This document shows positions 24,664 through 32,608 of a DNA stretch of 64,000 nucleotides, piece by piece (position 1 is the stretch's first letter; each line of letters starts with the position of its first letter). The notes beneath the pieces were generated by a model. That model worked only from the letters and a program-made list of their open reading frames with translations. It was not told where the DNA came from and made no database searches. The position numbers and the translations under genes are program-made. The stretch comes from a virus, in the IMG/VR virus record IMGVR_UViG_3300028287_000410, positions 1 to 64,000 of that record; one strand, given 5' to 3'.

Positions 24664-25147
24664 AATTATAAAAGATAGATTTTGGATTGTAGAAGACGCA
24701 GGAATAAAACTGGGTCTTATCCGTAAGACCCAGTCTTCTGACTTTGAAGTTATCATGCAGGATGCTCTAGCTCTAGCTATAGAAACTCTACCATTCGATG
24801 CTCTTACTTCAAAGTACGGAAGTAAAATTCTTGAATCTAAGCAAGTAAAGAAAATAGAAAGTGTAGAGTACGGAAAAGACTTAGATGATGTAGATGGAGT
24901 TCCTACTAAGCATAAAGCGTTCAATAAACAATCTGTAGTTATAGCAGAAAAAGATATCCCAACATATACCAAAACTGAAAAGTCACAAGTTGTATACGCT
25001 GCAGGATATTATGGATTGAAATTTCCAGAAGCTGGATGGAAGAATGCGTATTGCGTTAAGCTAGAAACACTATATAATTACGTATTCATTGGACCATTCA
25101 ATTCTAAAACACAGTTAGAAGCAGAAATACATCGTGCAAACATTTAA
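24650..25147 (+). CDS. hypothetical protein with an internal strong hairpin (165 aa)
   Basis: The first codons overlap the HAD gene by fourteen bases. The product has beta-like ends and a charged middle (SKILESKQVKKIESVEYGKD). An 11-pair perfect hairpin lies within codons about 20-29. Not recognised. It overlaps the next gene by fourteen bases. Confidence 0.65.
   Translation: MYTVEIIKDRFWIVEDAGIKLGLIRKTQSSDFEVIMQDALALAIETLPFDALTSKYGSKILESKQVKKIESVEYGKDLDDVDGVPTKHKAFNKQSVVIAEKDIPTYTKTEKSQVVYAAGYYGLKFPEAGWKNAYCVKLETLYNYVFIGPFNSKTQLEAEIHRANI
24709..24734 (-). terminator. perfect 11-bp hairpin inside a coding sequence
   Basis: ACTGGGTCTTA and TAAGACCCAGT pair fully around TCCG. On the plus strand no T run follows; on the minus strand the hairpin is followed by TTTTATT, so it reads best as a minus-strand intrinsic terminator, perhaps limiting antisense RNA. 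An RNA-processing or pausing role on the plus strand is the alternative. Confidence 0.45.
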
Positions 25148-25325
25148 GAATATAAAGAACTTTTTAGCAATTGTCAACCGTGCTTCAATCAAAGAAGAAA
25201 AGCACATTCGCATGACAACTGCTGACGCAACTAAACTACATACAGAGATTAGTTTATTGTTGCTAGAACTAAAAGAAAGTGAGCGGCCGGCTCGTATAAC
25301 AACATTAGACGGAGGTAATTTCTAA
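25134..25325 (+). CDS. small hypothetical protein (63 aa)
   Basis: A short, mostly helical product (FKNIKNFLAIVNRASIKEEK, then HTEISLLLLELKESE) with no recognised motif. It overlaps both neighbours (fourteen bases before; TAATG after), so it is part of a coupled operon. Confidence 0.6.
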   Translation: MQTFKNIKNFLAIVNRASIKEEKHIRMTTADATKLHTEISLLLLELKESERPARITTLDGGNF

Positions 25326-25645
25326 TGCCAGATTTTAACGCAGTAATGATTATTGGGCACTTTGTAGTAAGTGTATTCAATATTCCACTAGGACAACCAT
25401 TGTATCAGTTCGTACCATTTCCAAATATGGAAATCTGTCAGGAACACGTACAATATCAAGTTACACCACAAACAGGACATCAAATGAGTCTTGAATATAA
25501 AATGTACAAAAATGCACAGTGTGTAACACGCGAAGAGTTTGAAGCGCAGATGAATGCTCAGAGACAACAGCAAGCTCCTGTTGCTCCACAAGATACGTTG
25601 CCTGATACAACTCCAATCATTCCAAAAGGCTGGGAGCAAAAGTAA
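25325..25645 (+). CDS. hypothetical protein (106 aa)
   Basis: GGAGG lies before the ATG. The first 20 residues are hydrophobic (VMIIGHFVVSVFNIPLG) and could be a membrane segment or uncleaved signal. Two cysteines and a Gln/Pro-rich tail follow. It ends before a late promoter box. Not recognised. Confidence 0.6.
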   Translation: MPDFNAVMIIGHFVVSVFNIPLGQPLYQFVPFPNMEICQEHVQYQVTPQTGHQMSLEYKMYKNAQCVTREEFEAQMNAQRQQQAPVAPQDTLPDTTPIIPKGWEQK

Positions 25646-25647
25646 AA

Positions 25648-25655
25648 GATAAATA
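25648..25655 (+). promoter_or_regulatory. T4-type late promoter box GATAAATA
   Basis: GATAAATA overlaps the region just behind the preceding stop and lies 35 bases before the ATG of the membrane protease-like gene. It suggests late expression of the ClpP-like and transporter genes. Confidence 0.6.
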
Positions 25656-25689
25656 CTAGGTAATAATAAATTATTTAGGAAACTAGTAC

Positions 25690-26553
25690 ATGTCATTTTT
25701 AAAAAAAGTAGTGAACTTTATCACAGACGCAATTAAATCAACATGGATTTATACAAAACTAGAATACATCATCAAACGGCCACTCTTATTAATTCTAGTA
25801 TTACTAGTCTTAGGACTTTCTTATAATCAGGGAAATATGTATTATGAACAATATGCAGCAGAATACAAGCGTTTAAATTCTGAAAAGAAAAAAGATGCAG
25901 ATGATACGTCTGATAATCTAGTATTCAAAAAAGTAGACGACTTTTTATATACATTGACAGGTTCAGTTGGAGAAGGCGACTGTGATAGAATTTCACCGTT
26001 GATGCCTTCAGATTTTACTCTTATTTTAGAAAGCCCAGGCGGCAATCTAGCAGAAGGATCATGTCTTGCGGCTCACATTAAATTAAGAAATGTTGTTACT
26101 GTTGTTCGTAATACTCCAGTAATGAACGCAGAAGGCAAAATAATCTATGCGCCAGGCGAAGTAAGCGCAGAGTTAGGAATTGATCATCTAAAGGACAAAG
26201 TAGTATGTGCATCAGCATGTGGTTTACTATTCTTAGGTGGCGAAAGACGATATCTTATTGGAGATGTTTGGTTCGGTATTCACGGTCCAGGTACTCCAGC
26301 AGAATTTATCGGCAAAATGAATCCAATGCAAGCGGAATCCGGTGCATACCGCACTGCTTCTAACTTGTTAGGATTACTAGAGCAACTGGGCGTTGAAGAT
26401 CCAGAAGTTCGTAAACTATTTGTTCAGATACCAAATCAAACAATGTATTGGTTAAAGCCAAGAGACTTTGAGATTAAACCAAATCTTATTAAACTAGCTA
26501 CTAACTATGTAGATTTTTGGGATCTAACAACAGCGACATTGGATCCAATCTAA
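25690..26553 (+). CDS. membrane-anchored ClpP/SppA-like serine protease (287 aa)
   Basis: A single membrane segment (PLLLILVLLVLGL, residues about 31-43) is followed by a coiled linker and a ClpP-fold domain. The oxyanion loop is LESPGGNLAEG, the likely catalytic Ser175 is in CASACGLLFLGG, and the His is H198 in FGIHGP. This layout is that of exported ClpP-like proteins of bacteria that are not part of the ClpXP complex. The next gene is an SbmA/BacA-like transporter, 24 bases away. A joint peptide-handling role is inferred. Confidence 0.75.
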   Translation: MSFLKKVVNFITDAIKSTWIYTKLEYIIKRPLLLILVLLVLGLSYNQGNMYYEQYAAEYKRLNSEKKKDADDTSDNLVFKKVDDFLYTLTGSVGEGDCDRISPLMPSDFTLILESPGGNLAEGSCLAAHIKLRNVVTVVRNTPVMNAEGKIIYAPGEVSAELGIDHLKDKVVCASACGLLFLGGERRYLIGDVWFGIHGPGTPAEFIGKMNPMQAESGAYRTASNLLGLLEQLGVEDPEVRKLFVQIPNQTMYWLKPRDFEIKPNLIKLATNYVDFWDLTTATLDPI

Positions 26554-26577
26554 GTCGCTCTAACGGAGGACTAAAAT

Positions 26578-27618
26578 ATGCTAAAGAGTTTCTTTGCAAC
26601 GTCCGACCGCGCTTTATATGCTTGGCTAATGCTTGCTTGGCTACTATTCATCGGTTGGTATAACGTACAAATTCTCGTATACTACAACGCATGGAACCGA
26701 GAGTTCTATGACGCAATCCAAACACTACAAGAAGAAAGATTTTGGCAACTGTTCTGGAGTTTTGATCTAGCACGGTTCATTGATTTTTTAACTTTTAATA
26801 TGGATGAAACAACAACAGTTCCAAGTTTCTTAGAAATCTTACTTATCTATGTGCCAATGGCAACGTATGCAACATGGCAAACACAGCGTTACACATTTGC
26901 TTGGCGTGAAGCCAATACATTCCACTATCTACGCAGATGGGAAACATCGACTGCAAAGATTGAAGGTGGTTCACAGCGTATCCAAGAAGACTTAATGATT
27001 TTCGGTAAGACACTGCAATCTCTATTCACTGGCTTTGTAAACAAGATTTTCATTCTTGCTGCATTTATCCCAGTATTATGGACACTAAGTGAAGGTCTAC
27101 CTATCTGGAACGGTCAAATCATTCCTGGCTTCCTAGTATGGGCTGCACTAACTATGAGTATCGGTGGCACACTATTGTCATTTTTACTAGGTATTAAACT
27201 ACCAGGTCTAGAATACAGAAATCAAGTTGTTGAAGCTAAGTTTCGTAAGAAGCTAGTATATTCAGAAGATGATTTCAGTGAGCGTCTAACCGCAGACCTG
27301 TTCCCAATGTTTGCAGCAGTTAAGCGCAACTACTATCGTCTATTCAACTACTACATGGGCTTTGGTGTATGGCAAACAGGCTTCTCACTACTAGCAGGTA
27401 ACGTTGCTATCATCGTACTAGCACCAAGTTACTTCGCACAGTTGATTACATTCGGTGTTCTTATTCAGGTGCTTAATGCATTTGGTCGAGTAGAGGGTGC
27501 TTTGACATTCTTTATCGATAGATGGACAACGATTGTTGACTTCCAGTCAGTTATCAAACGTTTGAATGAATTCAATCGTGTACTTGATGATGCTGAAAAA
27601 GAAGCAGAAGCAGCGTAA
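26578..27618 (+). CDS. SbmA/BacA-like peptide transporter (346 aa)
   Basis: Several hydrophobic membrane segments and the family motif YYNAWNREFYDAIQ (about residues 38-51) mark the SbmA/BacA family of inner-membrane peptide carriers, which bring in microcins and other peptides with the proton gradient. TWQTQRYTFAWREANTFHYLRRW and LPGLEYRNQVVEAKFRKKL are also typical. The length is somewhat short of SbmA (406). GGAGG precedes the ATG. A phage copy is unusual, and the substrate is unknown. Confidence 0.85.
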   Translation: MLKSFFATSDRALYAWLMLAWLLFIGWYNVQILVYYNAWNREFYDAIQTLQEERFWQLFWSFDLARFIDFLTFNMDETTTVPSFLEILLIYVPMATYATWQTQRYTFAWREANTFHYLRRWETSTAKIEGGSQRIQEDLMIFGKTLQSLFTGFVNKIFILAAFIPVLWTLSEGLPIWNGQIIPGFLVWAALTMSIGGTLLSFLLGIKLPGLEYRNQVVEAKFRKKLVYSEDDFSERLTADLFPMFAAVKRNYYRLFNYYMGFGVWQTGFSLLAGNVAIIVLAPSYFAQLITFGVLIQVLNAFGRVEGALTFFIDRWTTIVDFQSVIKRLNEFNRVLDDAEKEAEAA

Positions 27619-27621
27619 AAT

Positions 27622-27651
27622 ATATTGGACGGCTACTTAGTCGTCCAATAT
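27622..27651 (-). terminator. terminator between convergent genes
   Basis: ATATTGGACG and CGTCCAATAT form a ten-pair stem with a ten-base loop. On the minus strand ATTTTA follows, so it should end RNA from the radical SAM gene whose stop lies in the loop region; it may also slow plus-strand RNA from the transporter gene. Confidence 0.75.
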
Positions 27652-28853
27652 TCTTCCCACTCTGGGAAGTAATCAAATACACGCTTTCCAAAGATTTCAT
27701 CTAATCTATCAGTGTATCTACAAAAATTATCCCATTCATCTTGATTTCGTTCTTTCGCAGATAGCATCGCTACTGTGAAATCTCCTACCTCATGAGCTGC
27801 ATGTAGTTCATCATCTGGTAGTGTTGCTACAAAATCATTCCATTCTTGCAAATATCTGTCTTTTAATTCTTGTGGTAAGTTAATTGGGTTTAACATATCA
27901 GGTCGTAATACTTCACACATACTGTATTTGTTAGGGGTCGAGAACGTCTTGAAGTCATTGTATATTTCAATTAGACGTGCGCTTTGCATATTAGATACTG
28001 TAATTACAGGGTTAATAGATGCTTGCGGTAGTCCTTCTCTAAGAGATAGAATGTTCTTAATAACTCTATCCCAATCACCGCCTTCTCTAAAGTAATTATA
28101 AAAAGATGCAGAACCATCAATACTGAACTTTAGACTAATACTATTGTATGGTTTCAGAATATCAATAACATCATACCCTTTCCACTTGCCTGCAATAGAA
28201 CCGTTACTAGTTGTAATAAGATTAATCTTATGTGCATGAGGTGCAAACTTAATTAAACATTCATAAAATTCACGTTGAAAGAAAGGTTCACCACCGGTGA
28301 TTTCTAGTTCTAAGAATTCTCCATCATCTAATTTTTCAATATATGGGATCATTGTATCTAAATCTAAGAACTGTGCATAACTCGTATCATGCTCTAAATG
28401 ATTTATATCAAATGTTTTTAAATCAGGATTATTACGTACAGTCTTTGTCCACAATGTACTGTATTCTGCACTACAATGTCTACATGCATAATTGCATACA
28501 TTACTAAATCTAAACTCTACACGATGTAGCTTGTTCATCTTACCAGTAACTGAATCAACATTATCTATATACCAAGTATCTGGTTTATCGCTTAACTTAA
28601 TACGATTACGATAACTAGTTGCGCCTTTGTCCTCCATGTGCTTACAGTCATTGCATTGTGGTAATGGCCACTCACCATTACGCAACATTAATCGTTGTCT
28701 GTTAAGTTCTGGATCATTCATTACATCTTCAAACGTTTTATGTTTCTCATACGTGCCTTCAACAGCACGATAGCACATGTCAGTTCTGTTATGTTTAAAA
28801 TTTAACCCTGCCATACCCATATGACATGACAATGGTTCTTTTTTCTGCGACAT
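27633..28853 (-). CDS. radical SAM protein with N-terminal cysteine region (406 aa)
   Basis: The cluster motif is CNYACRHC (C120, C124, C127) with ITGGEPFF for SAM binding. Upstream Cys residues (C10, C27, and C67/C70 in QCNDCKHMEDKGATSYR) resemble the N-terminal part of the proteins at 5440, 29642, 46466, 52135 and 55817. The central region keeps the SAM-fold pattern SLKFSIDGS. It is a lone minus-strand gene with its own late-type promoter. The substrate is unknown; a twitch/SPASM-like peptide- or sugar-modifying role is possible. Confidence 0.83.
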   Translation of the reverse strand: MSQKKEPLSCHMGMAGLNFKHNRTDMCYRAVEGTYEKHKTFEDVMNDPELNRQRLMLRNGEWPLPQCNDCKHMEDKGATSYRNRIKLSDKPDTWYIDNVDSVTGKMNKLHRVEFRFSNVCNYACRHCSAEYSTLWTKTVRNNPDLKTFDINHLEHDTSYAQFLDLDTMIPYIEKLDDGEFLELEITGGEPFFQREFYECLIKFAPHAHKINLITTSNGSIAGKWKGYDVIDILKPYNSISLKFSIDGSASFYNYFREGGDWDRVIKNILSLREGLPQASINPVITVSNMQSARLIEIYNDFKTFSTPNKYSMCEVLRPDMLNPINLPQELKDRYLQEWNDFVATLPDDELHAAHEVGDFTVAMLSAKERNQDEWDNFCRYTDRLDEIFGKRVFDYFPEWEEYWTTK

Positions 28854-28881
28854 TAATACACCTCATTTATGTTCTTATATG

Positions 28882-28889
28882 TATTTATA
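28882..28889 (-). promoter_or_regulatory. T4-type late promoter box TATAAATA (minus strand)
   Basis: On the minus strand this is an exact T4 late box, about 29 bases before the ATG of the radical SAM gene ending at 27633. It is back-to-back with the plus-strand box at 28913. Confidence 0.65.
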
Positions 28890-28912
28890 TACGTAGATAA
28901 TCAGAGATATTA

Positions 28913-28920
28913 GATAAATA
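28913..28920 (+). promoter_or_regulatory. T4-type late promoter box GATAAATA
   Basis: Plus-strand late box about 48 bases before the ATG at 28969, divergent from the minus-strand box at 28882. The two share a 115-base intergenic region. Confidence 0.6.
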
Positions 28921-28968
28921 TACGTAACGATATACAACATATGTTTATTTTGAGGAAGACACATAAGA

Positions 28969-29256
28969 ATGGCAAGACCAAAACCTACTATTATCTTAGA
29001 ACATACTGACAACAAGACATACCGTAGTGAGCAAGTACTCAAAGCGGATGCTGTCTATGCAGTATTCTACAAGGGAGAAGCTATCAACTTGCGTTCCCTT
29101 AATTCATTAGTTAACTTCCCAGGACCGAAGTATAAGAAATGCTCCTTCTCTAATCCAGGGCATGCAATCAATTTGGCTGAACGTTTGAACGACCTATTCA
29201 AATGTGATGATTTCGAAGTTTTTATTTTAACCAAGGGTAATAAACTAGAACCCTAA
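28969..29256 (+). CDS. conserved-looking hypothetical protein (95 aa)
   Basis: A small basic protein with the pattern INLRSLNSLVNFPGPKYKKC and an N-terminal beta segment. GAGGAAG lies before the ATG. It is under a late-type promoter. Its form is of a type I associate with uncharacterised T4-like marine phage proteins; the function is unknown. Confidence 0.6.
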   Translation: MARPKPTIILEHTDNKTYRSEQVLKADAVYAVFYKGEAINLRSLNSLVNFPGPKYKKCSFSNPGHAINLAERLNDLFKCDDFEVFILTKGNKLEP

Positions 29257-29259
29257 CTT

Positions 29260-29610
29260 ATGACTAAACTAGAACTAATAAAATATTTAAACGATAACAC
29301 TAAAGGCAGGAAAGCTGGCAGAAAAGAGTTTAAAATGAATGATATCTTTATCAGTTCAACAAGAGATTCAACAAACTTTCGTTTGACCCGTTACGGTAAG
29401 GATGTAATTGAGAAACATTTTAGAGCATATAAAATTAATCTAACAACAAAAAATGTAGAAGTAGGAGCAAAGATTATAACAATTGATCGTTATATGAATT
29501 CTCCTTACTACCTAAATAACTCTACACTCATAGTATACGAAGAAGGTGTAGCGGCTGAGCTACTATTAATAGATGGCGACTTCGATCTTTGGGTCGAAAA
29601 CAAGACTTGA
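29260..29610 (+). CDS. hypothetical protein (116 aa)
   Basis: It starts three bases after the previous stop. The first half is basic (DNTKGRKAGRKEFKMN), the second beta-like. Its TGA stop lies in a TTGACT that may be a weak -35 box for the next gene. Not recognised. Confidence 0.6.
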   Translation: MTKLELIKYLNDNTKGRKAGRKEFKMNDIFISSTRDSTNFRLTRYGKDVIEKHFRAYKINLTTKNVEVGAKIITIDRYMNSPYYLNNSTLIVYEEGVAAELLLIDGDFDLWVENKT

Positions 29611-29641
29611 CTTTTTACAGAATATAGAGTAACATACATAG

Positions 29642-30904
29642 ATGACTGATAACGGAACTAAATGTAAATACTTCTGGAACCACGTTGCACTGTTCAACGG
29701 GAAAACTGCTACCCCATGTTGTAGATATGACAGTAGTACTAAGAATGGCAAGACCCCCACTGTTGACATGAAAAAGCCATTTACTACGTTTACAGAATCT
29801 ATACATTCACAAGAATGGGAAACTCTACGTGACAATGCTGAAAAGGGAATAAAAGAACCGGGGTGTTGGAAATGTTATGCAGATGAAGAAAAAGGAAACG
29901 ATTCTTTACGTCTGGTAGCAAACAGAATGTGGGAAGATGAACCTGTTGAACCGCAACTTCGGTATCTTGAAATAAATCTAGGAAATTTCTGCAATCTAGC
30001 ATGTAACATTTGTTGTTCTGATAACAGTAATCTTTGGTATAAAGATGATAAAGAACTGAGTAAAACACCAGAATATCGTAGAGGAACATACCAACCAGAC
30101 CACGAAAAAGGCATCAGTCTAAATTATGATGATTATAAGAATGTAAAACTAATTAAGTTTGTTGGCGGTGAACCGATGATTCACCCAAAGTTTATAACAT
30201 TATTAGACTTCTTAATCGATAATGAATTGCATAACACAATAGAGATACAAGTGTTCACTAACGCAAGTTGGATGCCGAAAGAAAAAGTAATCTCACGTTT
30301 GAAAAAGTTCGCAGTCTCAACTATCAGTTTAAGTGTAGATGGTATAGGACAGGTAAACGACTACTCTCGTTGGCCTAGTAAATGGGCAGTTGTTCATGAA
30401 TCAGTAAAAGAGTGGATCAAAACATCACATGAGAATGAAAATTTCTATGTAAGATGGGAGCCTACTATATCTATTTACAACTCTAATCATATACCTGCAA
30501 TGGTATGTTGGTGGATAGAAACCACTATGTCAGTTACCGGGCTTCCAATGGAAGATGCGTTATACGATCCTCAATCGGACGATATCAATATTATCTTTAA
30601 TAATGTGCTGTGGCCATTGTACATGAAGCCCAACTTATTGCCTACTAGTGACCGGGAATGTGAAAGAATTGATAATGCTATGTCCAAGATATACAATCGC
30701 CATATAGATGTTTCAAGAGACTTTTCTAAACTTATGTTACGTAAGCTAGAGCAGAGATTAGAACAAGCAAAAAGGTTTATTTCACCCGATACGGATAAAG
30801 AAAGTCTAGATACATTCCTCAAGTTCACAAATGATTTGGATAAATTGAGAAATAATAACTTTGCTGAACAACTTCCCATGTTATTTTCTGCATTAAAAAC
30901 TTGA
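29642..30904 (+). CDS. radical SAM protein with N-terminal cysteine region (420 aa)
   Basis: The motif is CNLACNIC (C117, C121, C124), with KFVGGEP for SAM. The N-terminus has C8, the TPCC pair (C26, C27) and CWKC (C75, C78) followed by EEKGNDSLR, the same auxiliary-cysteine plan as the other group A proteins of the window. TISLSVDGIGQVNDYSR is shared with the copies at 46466 and 52135. It is on the plus strand away from the main cluster. The substrate is unknown. Confidence 0.84.
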   Translation: MTDNGTKCKYFWNHVALFNGKTATPCCRYDSSTKNGKTPTVDMKKPFTTFTESIHSQEWETLRDNAEKGIKEPGCWKCYADEEKGNDSLRLVANRMWEDEPVEPQLRYLEINLGNFCNLACNICCSDNSNLWYKDDKELSKTPEYRRGTYQPDHEKGISLNYDDYKNVKLIKFVGGEPMIHPKFITLLDFLIDNELHNTIEIQVFTNASWMPKEKVISRLKKFAVSTISLSVDGIGQVNDYSRWPSKWAVVHESVKEWIKTSHENENFYVRWEPTISIYNSNHIPAMVCWWIETTMSVTGLPMEDALYDPQSDDINIIFNNVLWPLYMKPNLLPTSDRECERIDNAMSKIYNRHIDVSRDFSKLMLRKLEQRLEQAKRFISPDTDKESLDTFLKFTNDLDKLRNNNFAEQLPMLFSALKT

Positions 30905-30929
30905 CAAACTAGACGAATCACACTATAGT
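30901..30929 (+). promoter_or_regulatory. sigma70-type promoter (TTGACA-N17-TATAGT)
   Basis: The -35 box contains the TGA stop of the radical SAM gene. The stretch GAATCACACTATAGTAATTAAGTAATC is shared, almost base for base, with the promoter at 31350, and in part with that at 31099, marking a repeated promoter cassette (quoted here in pieces: GAATCACACTATAGTAATTA then AGTAATC). Confidence 0.8.
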
Positions 30930-30959
30930 AATTAAGTAATCAAAGAGAGGAACTTAATT

Positions 30960-31136
30960 ATGTATACTGTTGAATATGGCTACTACAACTATCCCAAAAA
31001 GACAAAAGAATTCAAAACGTATGAAAGTGCGAAGAAGTTCTTCTATTATATTGGAAAGCGTAACGGTGTAAAGAAAGTCAGTTTCAAATGGCAGGAACTT
31101 GACAAATGCTCAAACCATGCTATATTAATTAAGTAA
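30960..31136 (+). CDS. small basic hypothetical protein (58 aa)
   Basis: GAGAGGAA stands before the ATG. The product is rich in Tyr and Lys (EYGYYNYPKKTKEF, KKFFYYIGKRNGVKK). The next promoter lies inside its 3' end. The stop TAA is part of the repeated promoter-leader cassette. Not recognised. Confidence 0.6.
   Translation: MYTVEYGYYNYPKKTKEFKTYESAKKFFYYIGKRNGVKKVSFKWQELDKCSNHAILIK
31099..31126 (+). promoter_or_regulatory. sigma70-type promoter (TTGACA-N16-TATATT)
   Basis: It lies within the end of the 58-residue gene. The downstream TAATTAAGTAATCAA is identical to that after the promoters at 30901 and 31350. Confidence 0.75.
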
Positions 31137-31156
31137 TCAACGAAAGAGAGAATCAC

Positions 31157-31345
31157 ATGTTTGACAATTTTTACAACGATATGATCAACTTCACTAATGA
31201 AAATGAAAACAAGAACCCAGACGGGTCTGTTAACTGGAATTTCGTTGATAGTGATATGTTTGAGAAATATCAAGTCATTCTAGATGGTGAAACCTACTCT
31301 GAGTACTTTGACAAAGCCGCTGATATTGTCGAAAGTGCTGTTTAA
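31157..31345 (+). CDS. small acidic hypothetical protein (62 aa)
   Basis: AAAGAGAG precedes the ATG. The product is acidic with many Asn and Phe (FDNFYNDMINFTNENENKN). It has its own promoter on each side and so is a one-gene unit. Not recognised. Confidence 0.6.
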   Translation: MFDNFYNDMINFTNENENKNPDGSVNWNFVDSDMFEKYQVILDGETYSEYFDKAADIVESAV

Positions 31346-31349
31346 AAAC

Positions 31350-31378
31350 TTGACAAATCTTGCGAATCACACTATAGT
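31350..31378 (+). promoter_or_regulatory. sigma70-type promoter (TTGACA-N17-TATAGT)
   Basis: Consensus boxes at 17-base spacing, with a leader copied from the promoter at 30901. It drives the MoxR-type ATPase. Confidence 0.82.
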
Positions 31379-31407
31379 AATTAAGTAATCAAACAAAGGA
31401 ATACAAT

Positions 31408-32538
31408 ATGTCTGCAAAAGTTTCAACCCACGATATGGATGTTCGTCTAGTTCGCCCGAGCGATATTCGAGCAGAAATTAACTACGCTATGAATCGTAAG
31501 CGCCCAGTCTTCATCTGGGGTCCCCCCGGTATCGGTAAATCTGAGATTGTTGATTCAATCACACAAGAGCGTTCAGGTTACATGATTGACATGCGGCTTG
31601 CTCTTATGGAACCCACTGACTTGCGTGGTATCCCAGTACCGAATATGAATACAGGCTTGATGGAGTGGCTTCCGCCTGCTGACTTGCCTACTCAAGAACT
31701 TGCCGATCAATTCGAATGTATTGTACTATTTCTTGATGAAATGAATCAGGCACCACAGTCTGTACAAGCTGCTGCGTATCAGCTAATTCTTAATCGTCGG
31801 TTGGGTAACTACAAACTTCCTGATAATGTTCTAATCGTTGCCGCAGGCAATCGTGAAAGTGATCGTGGCGTTGCATATCGTATGCCTAGTCCGCTTGCTA
31901 ACCGTTTCGTTCACTTAGAAATGACTACAGATTTCGAAGATTGGCAGACTTGGGCTTTGCAAAACAATATAGATGCTGAGGTTGTAGGCTACGTTACTGC
32001 AAACAAGATGGATCTAATGAACTTTGATCCTCGCACTGCATCACGTGCTTTTGCTACTCCTCGTTCATGGACTTTCGTATCTCAAATGCTTCCAATGGAA
32101 GGTGAGCAAATCTCTGATAGTCGCTTGCACGATTTGATTGCAGGTACTGTCGGTGATGGTATCGCTACTAAGTTCATGGCACACCGTGCGATTTCAGGCA
32201 AACTTCCTAACCCAACAGATATCTTGAATGGTACTGTAAAAACACTAGGTAAAGAAGGTAGTGAAATCTCTGCGATGTTCTCACTGACTGCTTCACTTTG
32301 CTACGAACTACGTGACTTCGTTGATCGTAACGGTAAAGAGAAAATGGATGAGTTGTACAAAATGGCTGACAACTTCTTCCGCTTCATGATGGATAACTTC
32401 GAAACAGAAATGACCGTACTTGGTGGTCGTACTGCACTAAAAGTTTACAAACTCCCACTTGAGCCGCGTAAAGTTCCTTGCATCGAGGAGTTCTTCAAGA
32501 AGTATGGTAAACTAATCATCGAGGCGCATAACGCTTAA
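31408..32538 (+). CDS. MoxR-family AAA+ ATPase (376 aa)
   Basis: Walker A is GPPGIGKS (38-45) and Walker B IVLFLDEMNQAP, with a sensor region VAAGNRESDRGVAYRMPSPLANRF. MoxR ATPases work with VWA-domain partners as metal-ion or cofactor insertion chaperones. The expected partner is at 39371-40711, beyond a seven-gene insertion. Its stop codon is in the stem of a ten-pair hairpin. The phage target is unknown. Confidence 0.9.
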   Translation: MSAKVSTHDMDVRLVRPSDIRAEINYAMNRKRPVFIWGPPGIGKSEIVDSITQERSGYMIDMRLALMEPTDLRGIPVPNMNTGLMEWLPPADLPTQELADQFECIVLFLDEMNQAPQSVQAAAYQLILNRRLGNYKLPDNVLIVAAGNRESDRGVAYRMPSPLANRFVHLEMTTDFEDWQTWALQNNIDAEVVGYVTANKMDLMNFDPRTASRAFATPRSWTFVSQMLPMEGEQISDSRLHDLIAGTVGDGIATKFMAHRAISGKLPNPTDILNGTVKTLGKEGSEISAMFSLTASLCYELRDFVDRNGKEKMDELYKMADNFFRFMMDNFETEMTVLGGRTALKVYKLPLEPRKVPCIEEFFKKYGKLIIEAHNA

Positions 32539-32556
32539 TTGCAGACTAAGCGTTAT
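32528..32556 (+). terminator. hairpin at the end of the MoxR gene
   Basis: ATAACGCTTA and TAAGCGTTAT form ten pairs around a nine-base loop; the MoxR stop TAA is within it. No T run follows directly, but a second imperfect hairpin with five T lies right behind (32558-32590). Confidence 0.6.
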
Positions 32557-32557
32557 C

Positions 32558-32601
32558 AAAGGGGGAAGTGTCTTGACATTTCTCCCTTTTTATAGTATAA
32601 T
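32558..32601 (+). promoter_or_regulatory. sigma70 promoter inside a terminator hairpin
   Basis: TTGACA (32573) and TATAAT (32596) are 17 bases apart. AAAGGGGGAA before the -35 box and TTTCTCCCTTTTT after it can pair with one mismatch, putting the -35 box in the loop of a terminator-like hairpin. RNA would start about 32608, at the ATG of the ligase gene. Confidence 0.72.
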
Positions 32602-32608
32602 AAGAATA

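Noticed and set aside
32573-32608. Upstream TTG start for the ligase gene
   Set aside because: The TTG is the -35 box itself and the region is promoter DNA; an RNA from it would start behind this codon.
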